Positions 8,612 through 18,899 are shown, counted from the first letter of the stretch. The stretch is 64,000 nucleotides of DNA from Allobosea sp. (GCA_024231975.1 JAAEQB010000118.1:1-64000), one strand, 5' to 3'. Numbers and translations are program-made. Notes: generated by a model from the sequence alone, not told the origin.

Positions 8612-9844
8612 CTATCCCACCGGCCGCTCGTCGGCGATGACCTTGCCGTCGTTCGGCAGGGCACCGAGCGGCAGCACCTCGACGGCCCCCTTGAGCTTCG
8701 TCACCTGCTGCAGGGTCGATGACACCGCGTCGACGAAGCCCTTCGGCTCGGCATAGATCTCGGCTTTCAGCGTCATCGTGTCGAGCTCGTTGGCCCGGCC
8801 GATGACGAGGCGGAGCTTGGCGATCTCGGCGTGGCGGCGGGCGATCTCGGCGACCTGTTCTGGCCGCACGAACATGCCCTTGACCTTCGCCGTCTGGTCG
8901 GCGCGGCCGAGCCAGCCCTTGATCCGCTGGTTGGTACGCCCGCTGGCGCTGACCCCCGGCAGGACCGCGGTGAGGTCGCCGACGGCGAGGCGAATCTGCG
9001 GGTGATGCGGGTCGAGATTGGTGACGACGATCTCGCCGACCTCGCCCTCCGCGACCGGATCGCCGGTGCCGGGGCGGACGATCTCGACGATCAGGTTCTC
9101 GTTCAGCAGCATGCCGTCGCGCGCGCTGGTCTCATAGGCGATCAGGCCGATATCGGCGGTGGCGTAGAGCTGATAGGCGTCGATGCCGCGCTCGCGCACC
9201 CAGGCCTGCAGCGAGGGCGGGAAGGCCGCGCCCGAGACGATCGCCCGTTTCAGGCAGGAGGTGTCGACGCCGCGGCTGTCGGCTGCCTCGATCAGGAGCT
9301 TCAGGAAATCCGGCGTGCCGGTATAGGCGCTCGGCTGGTAGGCGCCGATCACCTCCATCTGCTGCTCGGTATTGCCGGGGCCCGCCGGGATGACGGCGCA
9401 GCCGATGGCGCGTGCGGCCGAATCCATGATGAAGCCGCCCGGCGTCAGATGGTAGCCGAAGGTGTTGAGCACGACGTCTCCCTTGCGGAAGCCGGCGGCG
9501 TAGAGGCCGCGGGCGGTGCCCCAGGGGTCGCTGCCGGTGCCCTCCGGCTCGAAGATCGGGCCGGGCGACGTGAAGAGCCGGCCGAAGGAGCCGAGCGGCG
9601 CACTGACGAGGCCTCCAAAAGGCGGAGTGTCCCGGTGCAGCGCCGGCAGGTCGGCCTTGCGCAGCACCGGCAGCTTGGCGAGGGCAGCGCGATCGGTGAT
9701 GGCAGCGGGATCGACGCCCCTGAGATGCGCGGCATAGCCCGGTGTCGCCAGCGCAGCGGCAAGCACCGCCGGCAGCCGGCCGAAGAGATCGGCCTCGCGC
9801 CGCTCGGGCGGCCGGGTCTCGAGATCGTCGTAGTGCTCGCTCAT
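8612..9844 (-). CDS. PaaK-like phenylacetate/aryl-CoA ligase family protein
   Basis: A 410-residue member of the adenylate-forming superfamily nearest to phenylacetate-CoA ligases (length, YTGTPDFLKLL, YATADIGLIAYE, IVVTNLDPHHPQIRLAVGD, GMFVRPEQV). The usual Ser/Thr/Gly phosphate loop (SSGTTGKP) is replaced by TSPGPIFEPEG at about residues 92-102. I recall this substitution from other members of the subfamily, so it may be a conserved variant. It should activate an organic acid with ATP and CoA. It is the last gene of the Liv-type operon, 29 bases after the metallopeptidase, consistent with trapping the imported acid as its thioester. Confidence 0.85.
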   Translation of the reverse strand: MSEHYDDLETRPPERREADLFGRLPAVLAAALATPGYAAHLRGVDPAAITDRAALAKLPVLRKADLPALHRDTPPFGGLVSAPLGSFGRLFTSPGPIFEPEGTGSDPWGTARGLYAAGFRKGDVVLNTFGYHLTPGGFIMDSAARAIGCAVIPAGPGNTEQQMEVIGAYQPSAYTGTPDFLKLLIEAADSRGVDTSCLKRAIVSGAAFPPSLQAWVRERGIDAYQLYATADIGLIAYETSARDGMLLNENLIVEIVRPGTGDPVAEGEVGEIVVTNLDPHHPQIRLAVGDLTAVLPGVSASGRTNQRIKGWLGRADQTAKVKGMFVRPEQVAEIARRHAEIAKLRLVIGRANELDTMTLKAEIYAEPKGFVDAVSSTLQQVTKLKGAVEVLPLGALPNDGKVIADERPVG

Positions 9845-9873
9845 CGCTCTTGCCCTTGGAAATGGTGCCCGGC

Positions 9874-10548
9874 CTATCGGCGCAGGATGCGAAGGAAATT
9901 GAGCAGTCCCATCAGGGAGGCCGCGACATAGGTCATCGCCGCGGCCCTCAGCACCCCGCGCGCCGCCGGCATGTCGTCCGGGTGCAGGTAGCCGTCCTGC
10001 TGGAGGATCGGCAGCGCCTTGCCGAAGCTGGCGTCGAACTCGACAGGCAGCGTCACGAGATGGACGACAAGCCCGATGCCGAGCAGCGCCAGAACAGCGG
10101 CGAACTGCGCGAAAAGCACACCCGGCGCCCGCACCAGGATCATCACCAGTGGTGCGGTGACGAGCACAACCATCGCGACCTTGTCGACCTTGCCCAGCAG
10201 CCGGGCGAGGCTGGTGCGGATATCGAAGAGACGGCTGCCCTGCGCATGCTGCAGCGCATGGGCTACCTCGTGGGTCGCGACGGCGACGGCGGTGATCGAG
10301 CGGCCGTCATGATTGCCGGGCGAGAGCCGTACGGCACGGGCGTCGGGATCGTAGTGATCGCCGGCGGCGGTGATCTCCACGGGGATTGTCTGCAGGCCGA
10401 AACGATCGAGCAGGTGGCGGGCAAGTTCGCCGCCGGTACCGGGAAGGTCTGGCCTGTCTGCGGCGTGCCTGTCCATTTCGTAGCGGACCCAGAATTGCGG
10501 ACCGTAGATGACGGCGACGAGAAGGAGGGCGAGGACGATATAGAGCAT
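9874..10548 (-). CDS. YugP-like membrane zinc metallopeptidase
   Basis: A 224-residue protein with an N-terminal membrane helix (residues 1-20), the zinc-binding HEVAH motif at 93-97 inside ATHEVAHALQHAQG, and two or three further hydrophobic segments (about 123-165 and 195-220). This is the architecture of the YugP/Zn_peptidase_2 family of uncharacterised membrane metallopeptidases. It lies 31 bases after LivF and 29 bases before the PaaK-like ligase on the same strand, so it appears embedded in the uptake operon, an unexpected place for a protease. Confidence 0.88.
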   Translation of the reverse strand: MLYIVLALLLVAVIYGPQFWVRYEMDRHAADRPDLPGTGGELARHLLDRFGLQTIPVEITAAGDHYDPDARAVRLSPGNHDGRSITAVAVATHEVAHALQHAQGSRLFDIRTSLARLLGKVDKVAMVVLVTAPLVMILVRAPGVLFAQFAAVLALLGIGLVVHLVTLPVEFDASFGKALPILQQDGYLHPDDMPAARGVLRAAAMTYVAASLMGLLNFLRILRR

Positions 10549-10579
10549 GATCGGCTCCTGCCCGCCGATCCCGGCCGGA

Positions 10580-11425
10580 CTATGACAGCCAGCGCTTGCG
10601 GCGCTTGTAGCTCTTGACCTCGCGGAAGGATTTCTTGTTGCCCTCGGCGACGCCCAGATAAAACTCCTTCACGTCCTCGTTCTCGCGCAGCATCTTCGCT
10701 TCGCCGTCCATGACGACGCGGCCGGTCTCCATGATGTAGCCATAGGTCGCGTAGCGCAGCGCCATGTTGGTGTTCTGCTCGGCGACGAGGAAGGAGACGT
10801 CCTCGCTGGCGTTGAGCTGGCGGACGATCTCGAAGATCTCCTCGACGATCTGCGGCGCCAGCCCCATGGAGGGCTCGTCGAGCAGGATCATCTTCGGCTT
10901 GCTCATCATGGCGCGTCCGATGGCGCACATCTGCTGCTCGCCGCCGGAGGTGTAGCCGGCCTGCGAGTTGCGGCGCTGCTTCAGCCTGGGGAAGAGCTCG
11001 TAGATCCGCTCGAGGTCGCGCTTGATCGCGGCATTGCCGTCGCGGCGGGTGAAGGCGCCGGTAAGCAGATTCTCTTCGATCGAGAGATGGCCGAAGCAGT
11101 GCCGGCCCTCCATCACCTGGATGCAGCCGCGGCGCACCAGCTCGTTCGGCGACATCCTGTCGACGCGCTCGCCGTCGAAGACGATCGAACCCTTGGTGAC
11201 CTCGCCGCGCTCGGCCTTGAGCAGGTTCGAGATCGCCTTGAGTGTCGTGGTCTTGCCGGCGCCGTTTGCGCCGAGGATGGCGACGATGCCCTTGCGCGGC
11301 ACGGTCAGCGAGACGCCCTTCAGCACCAGGATGACGTGATCGTAGATCACCTCGATATTGTTCAGCGACAGGATGGTGTCCGTCGCGGCGGCGGCGGTGG
11401 GCTTCTCGAGGGTGGCGGTCGACAT
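10580..11425 (-). CDS. Branched-chain amino-acid-type ABC transporter ATP-binding protein (LivF-like)
   Basis: A 281-residue ATPase with Walker A GANGAGKTT, signature SGGEQQM, Walker B MILLDEPSMGL and the H-loop replaced by AEQN as is typical for LivF. AAGGAG is 8 bases upstream of the ATG. It works with LivG at 15410 and the LivH/LivM permeases to power import of a hydrophobic amino acid or carboxylate. The C-terminal extension (SYKRRKRWLS) is common to the acyl/aryl-acid subset of these transporters. The flanking CoA ligases suggest a fatty or aromatic acid substrate (inference). Confidence 0.94.
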   Translation of the reverse strand: MSTATLEKPTAAAATDTILSLNNIEVIYDHVILVLKGVSLTVPRKGIVAILGANGAGKTTTLKAISNLLKAERGEVTKGSIVFDGERVDRMSPNELVRRGCIQVMEGRHCFGHLSIEENLLTGAFTRRDGNAAIKRDLERIYELFPRLKQRRNSQAGYTSGGEQQMCAIGRAMMSKPKMILLDEPSMGLAPQIVEEIFEIVRQLNASEDVSFLVAEQNTNMALRYATYGYIMETGRVVMDGEAKMLRENEDVKEFYLGVAEGNKKSFREVKSYKRRKRWLS

Positions 11426-11439
11426 CTTGCGCGCTCCTT

Positions 11440-11570
11440 CCTTCTCCCCTCGGGGGAGAAGGTGGCCCGGCGTCAGCCGGGTCGGATGAGGGACGGACGG
11501 ATGAGGGTGGGTGCAGGACTTCCCTCATCCGTCTGCTTCGCAGACACCTTCTCCCCCGGAGGGGAGAAGG
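11440..11570. repeat. Intergenic palindromic repeat, copy B
   Basis: Two self-complementary blocks, 11440-11462 (CCTTCTCCCC...GGGGAGAAGG) and 11545-11570, flank an inverted pair CGGATGAGGGA / TCCCTCATCCG. The sequence language is that of copy A at 1-140. It fills the gap between livF and the binding-protein gene inside an operon. Such structures can attenuate or stabilise the message, so it may set the ratio of binding protein to ATPase (inference). Confidence 0.78.
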
Positions 11571-11586
11571 ATTGGCGCTCGTCAGA

Positions 11587-12915
11587 TCAGGACGACTTCT
11601 CGCAAGGCTCGGTGCGCTTGGGCCAGTTGCCGGCCTTCTCGACATAGTCCTTGGCGTTGGCCTCGATCAGCGGCCGGACCTCGTCCTTCATCGGCTCGAT
11701 CCAGTCGCCCTTCTGGGTCCATTTGGTGCCGTCCCATTCGGCGACATAGGCCTTGTGATGGCCGGAGTGGTCGGTGCAGCTGACCTTCACCGGCGAGGCG
11801 AAGCCGGCCATGCCGATCTCCTTGAGCCGGGCCTCGTCGACGTTCAGGTTCTCGAGCCCGCGGCGCATGTCCTCGGGCGTGATCACCTTCTTGCCGGTCA
11901 GCTTCTGGGCGGTGCGGATCGCCTCGACCACGAGCATCGAATTGTAGACGCCGCGATTGTAGAGGTTCTCGCCGACCTTCTCCTTCGGCGTCGTGCTCTT
12001 GCCCTTCTCCACGACATGCTTGAGGATGTCCTGGATCACCGGGAAGTTCTGGCCGGCCGCGTTGAAGTTCAGCGAGCGGTAGCCCTTGGCTTCGGCGCCG
12101 CCGGCGCGGGCGTCGTCGTCACCGCCGGCCCACCAGACGCCGACCAGCTTGTTGATCGGGAAGTTGTTCTTGATCGCTTCCTTCACCGCGGTCGGGTTCA
12201 TCGCGCCCCAGCCCTGGTTGTAGAGGAAGTCCGGCCGGTCGCGGCGGATCGAGAGCCAGAGCGAGCCCTGGTTCTGCATGTCTGCCGCGGCGACGGGATA
12301 GAGCTTGAGCTCGAAGCCGTACTTCTTGGCGAGGCTCTCGAGCACCGGGATCGGCTCCTTGCCGAAGGGCGCGTCGAGATGGATCAGGCCGAGCTTCTTG
12401 CCCTTGAGCTTGTCCATTCCGCCGAGCTCGTTCGCCATGTGCTTCACCATCACCGAGGCGCCGTCCCAATAGGTCAGCGGCGGGATGAAGACCCAGGGGA
12501 AGTTGGTGCCGTCGGCCGAGGCCGAGAGGCCGTAGGCCATCGACAGGATCGGCAGCTTGTCGACATGGGCGCGCGGGATCGCGGCCAGCGTCGCGCCGGT
12601 CGACCACGGGCTGTAGACGATGGTCTTCGACTTGACCTGCTCGTAGCACTCGATCGACTTCTTGGTGTCGTAGCCGGTCTCGCACTCCTCATAGATGATC
12701 TTGACGCCGTTCACGCCGCCGTCGCGCTCGTTGATCATCGAGATGTAGTCGCGCATGCCGTCGCCGATCGGGATGCCGGAGCCCGAGAACGGGCCGGTGC
12801 GATAGGCGTTGTTGGAGAAGTAGATCGTCTCCTGCGCATTGGCCGGGGCGGCGATCGCACCGGCGGCGAGAAGCGCGCCGAGCGCGACGCTCCTGATGAT
12901 GCTGCTCGTTTTCAT
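11587..12915 (-). CDS. ABC transporter periplasmic substrate-binding protein (Liv/peripla_BP_6 family)
   Basis: A 442-residue binding protein with a signal peptide (MKTSSIIRSVALGALLAAGAIA..., cleavage near residue 27 after ANA). Typical type I fold features are YFSNNAYRTGPFSGSGIPIGDGM, INERDGGVNG, YEECETGYD and KVSCTDHSGHH near the C-terminus. GGAGGA precedes the ATG. This large class (about 440 aa) usually accompanies acyl-CoA-ligase-linked Liv transporters rather than true leucine uptake systems. It lies between livF and livM on the minus strand. Confidence 0.93.
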   Translation of the reverse strand: MKTSSIIRSVALGALLAAGAIAAPANAQETIYFSNNAYRTGPFSGSGIPIGDGMRDYISMINERDGGVNGVKIIYEECETGYDTKKSIECYEQVKSKTIVYSPWSTGATLAAIPRAHVDKLPILSMAYGLSASADGTNFPWVFIPPLTYWDGASVMVKHMANELGGMDKLKGKKLGLIHLDAPFGKEPIPVLESLAKKYGFELKLYPVAAADMQNQGSLWLSIRRDRPDFLYNQGWGAMNPTAVKEAIKNNFPINKLVGVWWAGGDDDARAGGAEAKGYRSLNFNAAGQNFPVIQDILKHVVEKGKSTTPKEKVGENLYNRGVYNSMLVVEAIRTAQKLTGKKVITPEDMRRGLENLNVDEARLKEIGMAGFASPVKVSCTDHSGHHKAYVAEWDGTKWTQKGDWIEPMKDEVRPLIEANAKDYVEKAGNWPKRTEPCEKSS

Positions 12916-13018
12916 AGGCCTTCCTCCGTGGTTGCCGGGTCCGGCCGAGCCGTCCCGTCTTCGCTTGCCCGCCGCTTGAAGACCGCGGCAGGTCGTTGTC
13001 CTTGGGTCTCTCTCCCCG

Positions 13019-14098
13019 TCAGTAGGGGAAGGGCCACGTCCGCAATTTCTGCTTTCCGATCTGCCAGAGCCGGGCGAGGCCGTGCGGCTCGACGATCAGG
13101 AAGATGATGATCAGCGCGCCGACCAGCATGAAGGTGACGTGCTCGGCTGTGGCGCCGCCGATCGGCACGCCGAGCGCCGGCAGGCCGAACTTCAGCGCGG
13201 TCGGCAGGGCCGACAGGAAGGCCGCACCGAAGAAGGAGCCGATCAGTGAACCGAGGCCGCCGATGATCACCATGAACAGGATGGTGAAAGAGAGGCGGAT
13301 GGTGAAGACATCGTTGGCCTCGCCGCCGCCATACCAGAGGAAGATCATCATCGCTCCGGCCACCCCCGCGAAATAGGAGGAGACGGCGAAGGCTGTGAGC
13401 TTGGCGTTGAGCAGCTTGATGCCCATCAGCTCGGCGGCGATGTCCATGTCGCGGACCGCCATCCAGGAGCGGCCGAGCTTGCCGTGGACGATGTTCGAGG
13501 CGAACCAGGTCAGCACGACGACGAGGCCGAGGCAGACGAAATAGCGCGTTTCGGGCGCCGCGGCCGCTCCGGTGATCGGCAGGCCGAAGAGAGTGCGCTG
13601 CGGCACCTCGATCGCGCCCGAGGCGTTGTAGTTGAACAGCCAGGGCACGCGCACGAAGGCCCATTGCAGGAAGAACTGCGCGGCGAGCGTGGCGACAGCG
13701 AGATAGAAGCCCTTGATCCTGAGCGAGGGCAGGCCGAACAGCACGCCGATCGCGGCCGAGAACAGGCCGGAGATCAGGATCAGGACGATGATGTTCACGC
13801 CCGGGAAGAAGGTGGTCAGCTTGTAGCAGGAATAGGCGCCGACACCCATGAAGGCGGCGGTGCCGAGCGAGATCAGCCCGGTATAGCCGGTGAGGATGTT
13901 GAGCCCGATCGCCGCCAGCGAGAGCACCAGGAACGGGATCATCACCGAGGCGATGAAGAAGTCGTTGCCGGTCAGCGGGATGCCGATGAAGGCGATCGCG
14001 AGGATGACGGCGATGCCGATCCGGTCCTGCCGAAGCGGGAACACGGCCATGTCGGCGGCGTAGGTGGATTTGTATTGGCCGGCTTCGCGGTAGAACAC
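13019..14098 (-). CDS. Branched-chain amino-acid-type ABC permease (LivM-like)
   Basis: A 359-residue integral membrane protein with the LivM pattern: GYTGLISLGTAAFMGVGAYS, LPSLRIKGFYLAVATLAAQF, FAVSSYFAGVAGAM, and the EAA-like GGLGSLIGSFFGAAFLSALP. The start is a GTG at 14098 with GAGAGG about 7 bases upstream, 11 bases after the livH stop. It forms the membrane channel with LivH. Confidence 0.94.
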   Translation of the reverse strand: MFYREAGQYKSTYAADMAVFPLRQDRIGIAVILAIAFIGIPLTGNDFFIASVMIPFLVLSLAAIGLNILTGYTGLISLGTAAFMGVGAYSCYKLTTFFPGVNIIVLILISGLFSAAIGVLFGLPSLRIKGFYLAVATLAAQFFLQWAFVRVPWLFNYNASGAIEVPQRTLFGLPITGAAAAPETRYFVCLGLVVVLTWFASNIVHGKLGRSWMAVRDMDIAAELMGIKLLNAKLTAFAVSSYFAGVAGAMMIFLWYGGGEANDVFTIRLSFTILFMVIIGGLGSLIGSFFGAAFLSALPTALKFGLPALGVPIGGATAEHVTFMLVGALIIIFLIVEPHGLARLWQIGKQKLRTWPFPY

Positions 14099-14109
14099 GG
14101 GTCAGCCTC

Positions 14110-15183
14110 TCAAATTCGCTCGATGATCTTGTCGCCGAACAGGCCCTGCGGTCGGAACAGCAGGAAGCCCAGCGCGATGAAATAGGCGAGCCAGCTCTCG
14201 ATGCCGCCGCCGATCAGCGGGCCCCAATAGAACTCGCCGAGCTTCTCGCCGATGCCGATGATCAGCCCGCCGACGATGGCACCGGGGATCGAGGTGAAGC
14301 CGCCGAGGATCAGCACGGGCAACGCCTTCAGGGCGACGATCTCGAGCGCGAAGGAGACGTCGGAGCGCGCACCCCACATGATGCCGGTGATCAGCGCGAC
14401 GATGCCGGCGGTGAACCAGACGATCACCCAGATCTGGTTGAGCGAGATGCCGACCGAGAGCGCCGCCTTGTGGCTGTCGGCGACGGCCCGCAGCGCACGG
14501 CCGATCCGGGTGTACTGGAAGAACAGCGCCAGCACGGCGATCATCAGCGAGGCGATGATGGCGGCGGCGATGTCGATCTTCTGCAGCGAGACGATGCCGC
14601 CGAGGATCTTCAGGTCGATCGCGCCCTTCGGCAGATAGAGCTGCTCGGCGATCATCTGCTTGGGATTGCCGCCGAAGATGGCCTCGCCGAAGCCGATCAG
14701 GAAATAGGTGATCCCGAAGGTCGCCATGAACAGGATGATGTCGGGCTGGTTGACCAGCGGGCGCAGCACGACGCGTTCGATCGTAACGGCGAGAGCGAAC
14801 ATCACGCCGAGCGTCAGGATCACGGCGAGGAAGGCCGGCACGCCCTTTTCATAGAGGCCGACCAGCGTCAGCGCAGCGAACACCACCATGATGCCCTGGG
14901 CAAAGTTGAAGACGCCCGAGGCCTTGAAGATCAGCACGAAGCCGAGCGCGATCAGCGCATAGAGCACGCCGGAGACCAGGCCCTCCCAGATCGTCTGGGC
15001 GAGCAGGTCGGGCGCCTGGACCATCTGGTTGAACGGATCGACGAAGATGGCGTGGATCGTGCCGGTCGGGTCGAGGCGCGCGCCGATCAGCGCGGCTGCG
15101 ATGAGGCCGACCACGATGACGCCGGCCTTGATCCAGCCATTGGCGAGGAGATTGGGCGCGGGCTGCGCGGCGATGTCGCTCAT
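14110..15183 (-). CDS. Branched-chain amino-acid-type ABC permease (LivH-like)
   Basis: A 357-residue LivH-family permease, longer than the usual ~300 because of an N-terminal extension of about 60 residues (one extra hydrophobic segment plus IFVDPFNQMVQAPD). Core motifs include GLVSGVLYALIALGFVLIFKASGVFNFAQG and ALPVLILGGFTSIPGAIVGG. The extension seems characteristic of the subset paired with acyl-CoA ligases. It precedes livM by 11 bases. Confidence 0.94.
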   Translation of the reverse strand: MSDIAAQPAPNLLANGWIKAGVIVVGLIAAALIGARLDPTGTIHAIFVDPFNQMVQAPDLLAQTIWEGLVSGVLYALIALGFVLIFKASGVFNFAQGIMVVFAALTLVGLYEKGVPAFLAVILTLGVMFALAVTIERVVLRPLVNQPDIILFMATFGITYFLIGFGEAIFGGNPKQMIAEQLYLPKGAIDLKILGGIVSLQKIDIAAAIIASLMIAVLALFFQYTRIGRALRAVADSHKAALSVGISLNQIWVIVWFTAGIVALITGIMWGARSDVSFALEIVALKALPVLILGGFTSIPGAIVGGLIIGIGEKLGEFYWGPLIGGGIESWLAYFIALGFLLFRPQGLFGDKIIERI

Positions 15184-15236
15184 GATCGGAAACCTTCCCG
15201 GAACTGCTCGGGCGAATGGGCTTGCCGCGCGCTATC

Positions 15237-15375
15237 CCCTTCCCCCCGCTTGCGGTGGGGAAGGGCTGGGGATGGGGGGGCGGAAAGCAAGGCTCGGGAC
15301 TTCGTCCAGTCCAGCGCCGAGCGGGACTGCCCCCCACCCCGACCCTCCCCACCGCAAGCGGGGGGAGGGGGAAGG
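15237..15375. repeat. Intergenic palindromic repeat, copy C
   Basis: Bases 15244-15260 and 15347-15363 are exact inverted copies of 17 nucleotides (CCCCGCTTGCGGTGGGG), each inside a G/C-run block. The spacer between the arms is about 86 bases. It occupies the gap between livG and livH, the only long gap at this junction. It is related in style to copies A and B, but its arm sequence differs. Confidence 0.75.
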
Positions 15376-15409
15376 TCGCGGCTCATTGCATGCTGAATTG
15401 CGGCGGCCA

Positions 15410-16221
<812 letters not shown>

Positions 16222-16225
<4 letters not shown>

Positions 16226-18195
16226 GCCGCCTCCTTCGTCGCCGGAGCCGTAACTGGATAGACCTTCGCGTCGGCGACCTTGACCGTCGCCGAGATCACG
16301 CCTTTGCGGCCGTCCTCGAAGGTCACTTCCGTCGAGATGTCGGCTTGGGTCGAGCCATTGTACAAAGCCTCGACCAGCGGGGCGTAGCGCTCGGCGATGA
16401 AGCCGCGCCGGACCTTCTGGGTGCGGGTGAGCTCGCCATCGTCGGCGTCGAGCTCCTTGTGCAGGATCAGGAAGCGCTTGATCTGGGCGCCGCCCATCAT
16501 CGGCTCGGCCGCGAGCGAGCGGTTCACGTCGTCGACATGCTTGGCCATCATCTCGTAGACCTGCGGATGGCCGGCGAGCTCCTGATAGGAGGCGTAGACG
16601 ACGTTGTTGCGCTCGGCCCAGTTGCCGACAGCGGTGAGGTCGATGTTGAGCGCGACGGTGGCGTAGTCGCGGCCTTGGCCGAAGGCGACGACCTCCTTGA
16701 TGTTCGGATAGAACTTCAGCTTGTTCTCGATGTATTTCGGCGGGAACAGCTCGCCGGAATTGAGCTTGCCGACATCCTTGGCGCGGTCGATGATCTTGAG
16801 GTGGCCGCTTTCGTCGAAGAAGCCTGCATCGCCCGAGCGGACATAGCCGTCCTCGGTCATCGTCTCGGCAGTCTTTTCCTCGTCCTTGTAGTAGCCGCGG
16901 AAGATCGAGGGCGAGCGGTAGAGCACCTCGCCATTGTCGGCGATGCGGATCTCGACCTGCGGCGCCGGCTTGCCGACGGTGTCGGCCTTGATCTCGCCGT
17001 CCGGCTGCATGGTGATGTAGACGCCGGCCTCGGTCTGTCCGTAGAGCTGCTTCAGGTTGACGCCGATCGAGCGGTAGAAGCGGAAGAGCTCGGGGCCGAT
17101 CGCCTCACCGGCGGTGTAGCCGACCTTGATGTTGGTCAGGCCGAAGCGGTTGCGTAAGGGGGCATAGATGATGATGTCGCCGAGCTTGTAGAGCAGGCGG
17201 GCGGAGAGCGGCACGGGTTCGCCGTTCAGGATCTTCTCGCCATGCTGCTTCGCCACGCCGAGGAAGTAGTGGAAGATCTTCCGCATTAGCGGGCCGGCGT
17301 CCTCCATGCGCACCATGGTCAGGGTCAGCATGGTCTCGAAGACGCGCGGCGGCGCGAAGGCGTAGGTGGTGCCGATCTCGCGGCGGTCGTCGACGACGGT
17401 CTCGGGACCTTCCGGGCAGTTGACGCAGAAGCCGGCGATGATCGCCTGCGCATAGGAGAAGACATGGTCGCCGACCCAGGCGATCGGCAGATAGGCGATG
17501 ATCTCGTCGTTCTCGTTCAACCCATCGAAGCTGCAGCCGATCTCGGCGGCGGTGATGACGTTCAAATGAGTGAGCATCACGCCCTTGGGCCGCCCGGTCG
17601 TGCCGGAGGTGTAGAGGATGATGGCGAGGTCGCCACTCGCGCCCTGTTCCATCTCGCGGTCATGCGCGGCTGAGACGGCGGCGTCCTTGAGCGCGGCGCG
17701 CCCGGCCTCGATGACGTTGCCGATATCGTGGAGCTTGGCATGGTCATAGTCGCGCAGGCCGCGCGGCTCGTCATAGAGCATGTGGCGTAAGGCCGGCAGG
17801 CGCTCGACGACCGACAAGACCTTGTCGACCTGCTCCTGGTCCTGCACGCAGGCGAAGACCGCACCGGCGTGGTCGAGCACATAGGCCATCTCGTCGGCGA
17901 CGCTGTCGGCATAGACAGGCACGGGGATCGCGCCGAGCCATTGCGCCGCAGCCATCGACCAATAGAGGCGCGGCCGATTATAGCCGATGATCGCGACCTT
18001 CTCGCCGCGCTTCAGGCCGAGCTGCTCGAACCCCCTGGCATAGGCGCGGACCTGCTCGGCGACTTCCGCCCAGGTCCAGGACTGCCAGATGCCGAGGTCC
18101 TTGTGACGGAACGCGACACGCGCGCCGCGCTCCCGCGCATTGCGCAGCACGAGCTTGGGAAAGGTGTCCGCTGCATTGGCGGCTGCGCTTGCCAC
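16222..18195 (-). CDS. Long-chain acyl-CoA ligase / AMP-dependent synthetase
   Basis: A 657-residue adenylate-forming enzyme with the phosphate loop YTSGTTGRPKGVM, the LYGQTEAG motif and YVRSGDAGFF. It should convert a carboxylic acid to its CoA ester using ATP. I place the start at the GTG at 18195, giving MASAAANAADTFPKLVLRNA, because GGTGGAGA lies about 10 bases upstream and this N-terminus fits the family. The open frame continues to 18399, but that part is not protein-like. It is the promoter-proximal gene of the importer operon and overlaps livG, pointing to vectorial acylation of the imported substrate (inference). Confidence 0.93.
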
Positions 18196-18490
18196 GATCG
18201 TATGTCTCCACCCTGTCGCCCCGTCTGTCGCGGGTTTGCCGGGGCCCATGGCCCTTGTGCGATCATGCAAGCTTTGCAGGTGGCTCGGCGCTGTGCAAGA
18301 AGCCACTTGACAGACAAGACGTGTTTGAGGCGCTATTGTCCCGCCGAGGTTCGACTTGGCCTTCAGCCCCGCGATCTGCCGGGCGGCACTTCCCGACATC
18401 GCAAGGCTCGCAGGCGCCTGGTTCCCACTGGGTTGGCGCAGTGTTTACGGCTGCGCGCTCAGGTCGGCGGCGCGGCGCGAGGACCGGCCG

Positions 18491-18832
18491 ATGCGTGCTC
18501 TTGCCTTGATCACGATCGCAATGCTGCTCGCCGCGGGAGCGACGCAAACGCATGCGCATCGAGCGTTCGGCGGCTGGGACTACCCGTTCGAATGCTGCTC
18601 GGAGGCAGATTGCGCGCAGATCGATGTCAGCGAGGTGCAGGAAACCCCGTCCGGCTTCATCGTGACGATCAGGCCGGGGCGGCATCCGATGTGGGTGACG
18701 GAGCGCCGCCAAACAGTCGTGCTCGAAGTCCCCGATCAGAAGGCCCGGCTCTCGCCTGACGGGTTCTTCCATCTCTGCATGAACGATGCGGGGGAATTGC
18801 TGTGTTTCTTCTCGCCGGGAGGCGGATCGTAG
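18491..18832 (+). CDS. Small secreted Cys-rich protein, unknown function
   Basis: A 113-residue protein with a signal peptide (MRALALITIAMLLAAGATQTHA, cleavage around residue 22). The mature part contains GWDYPFECCSEADC and a second pair of Cys near FHLCMNDAGELLCFF, likely forming periplasmic disulfides. GAGGA lies 7 bases before the ATG. I recognise the pattern as a conserved hypothetical of Hyphomicrobiales but know no function. It is divergent from the acyl-CoA ligase gene, across about 295 bases in which I see no other feature. Confidence 0.75.
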   Translation: MRALALITIAMLLAAGATQTHAHRAFGGWDYPFECCSEADCAQIDVSEVQETPSGFIVTIRPGRHPMWVTERRQTVVLEVPDQKARLSPDGFFHLCMNDAGELLCFFSPGGGS

Positions 18833-18899
18833 GGTTGATGTCGGCTGCGCGGCGCAAGCGGCACTTGGCGGGAAGTCATGATTGCCCGGCCTCGCAGCG

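Noticed and set aside
7168..8664. A 498-residue minus-strand frame opposite the DUF6454 gene
   Set aside because: No recognisable motif, and composition typical of a shadow; the plus-strand gene has a signal peptide and a strong ribosome binding site.
11572..13107. A 511-residue plus-strand open frame
   Set aside because: It lies opposite the binding-protein gene and shows no domain or signal; it is a shadow of codon bias.
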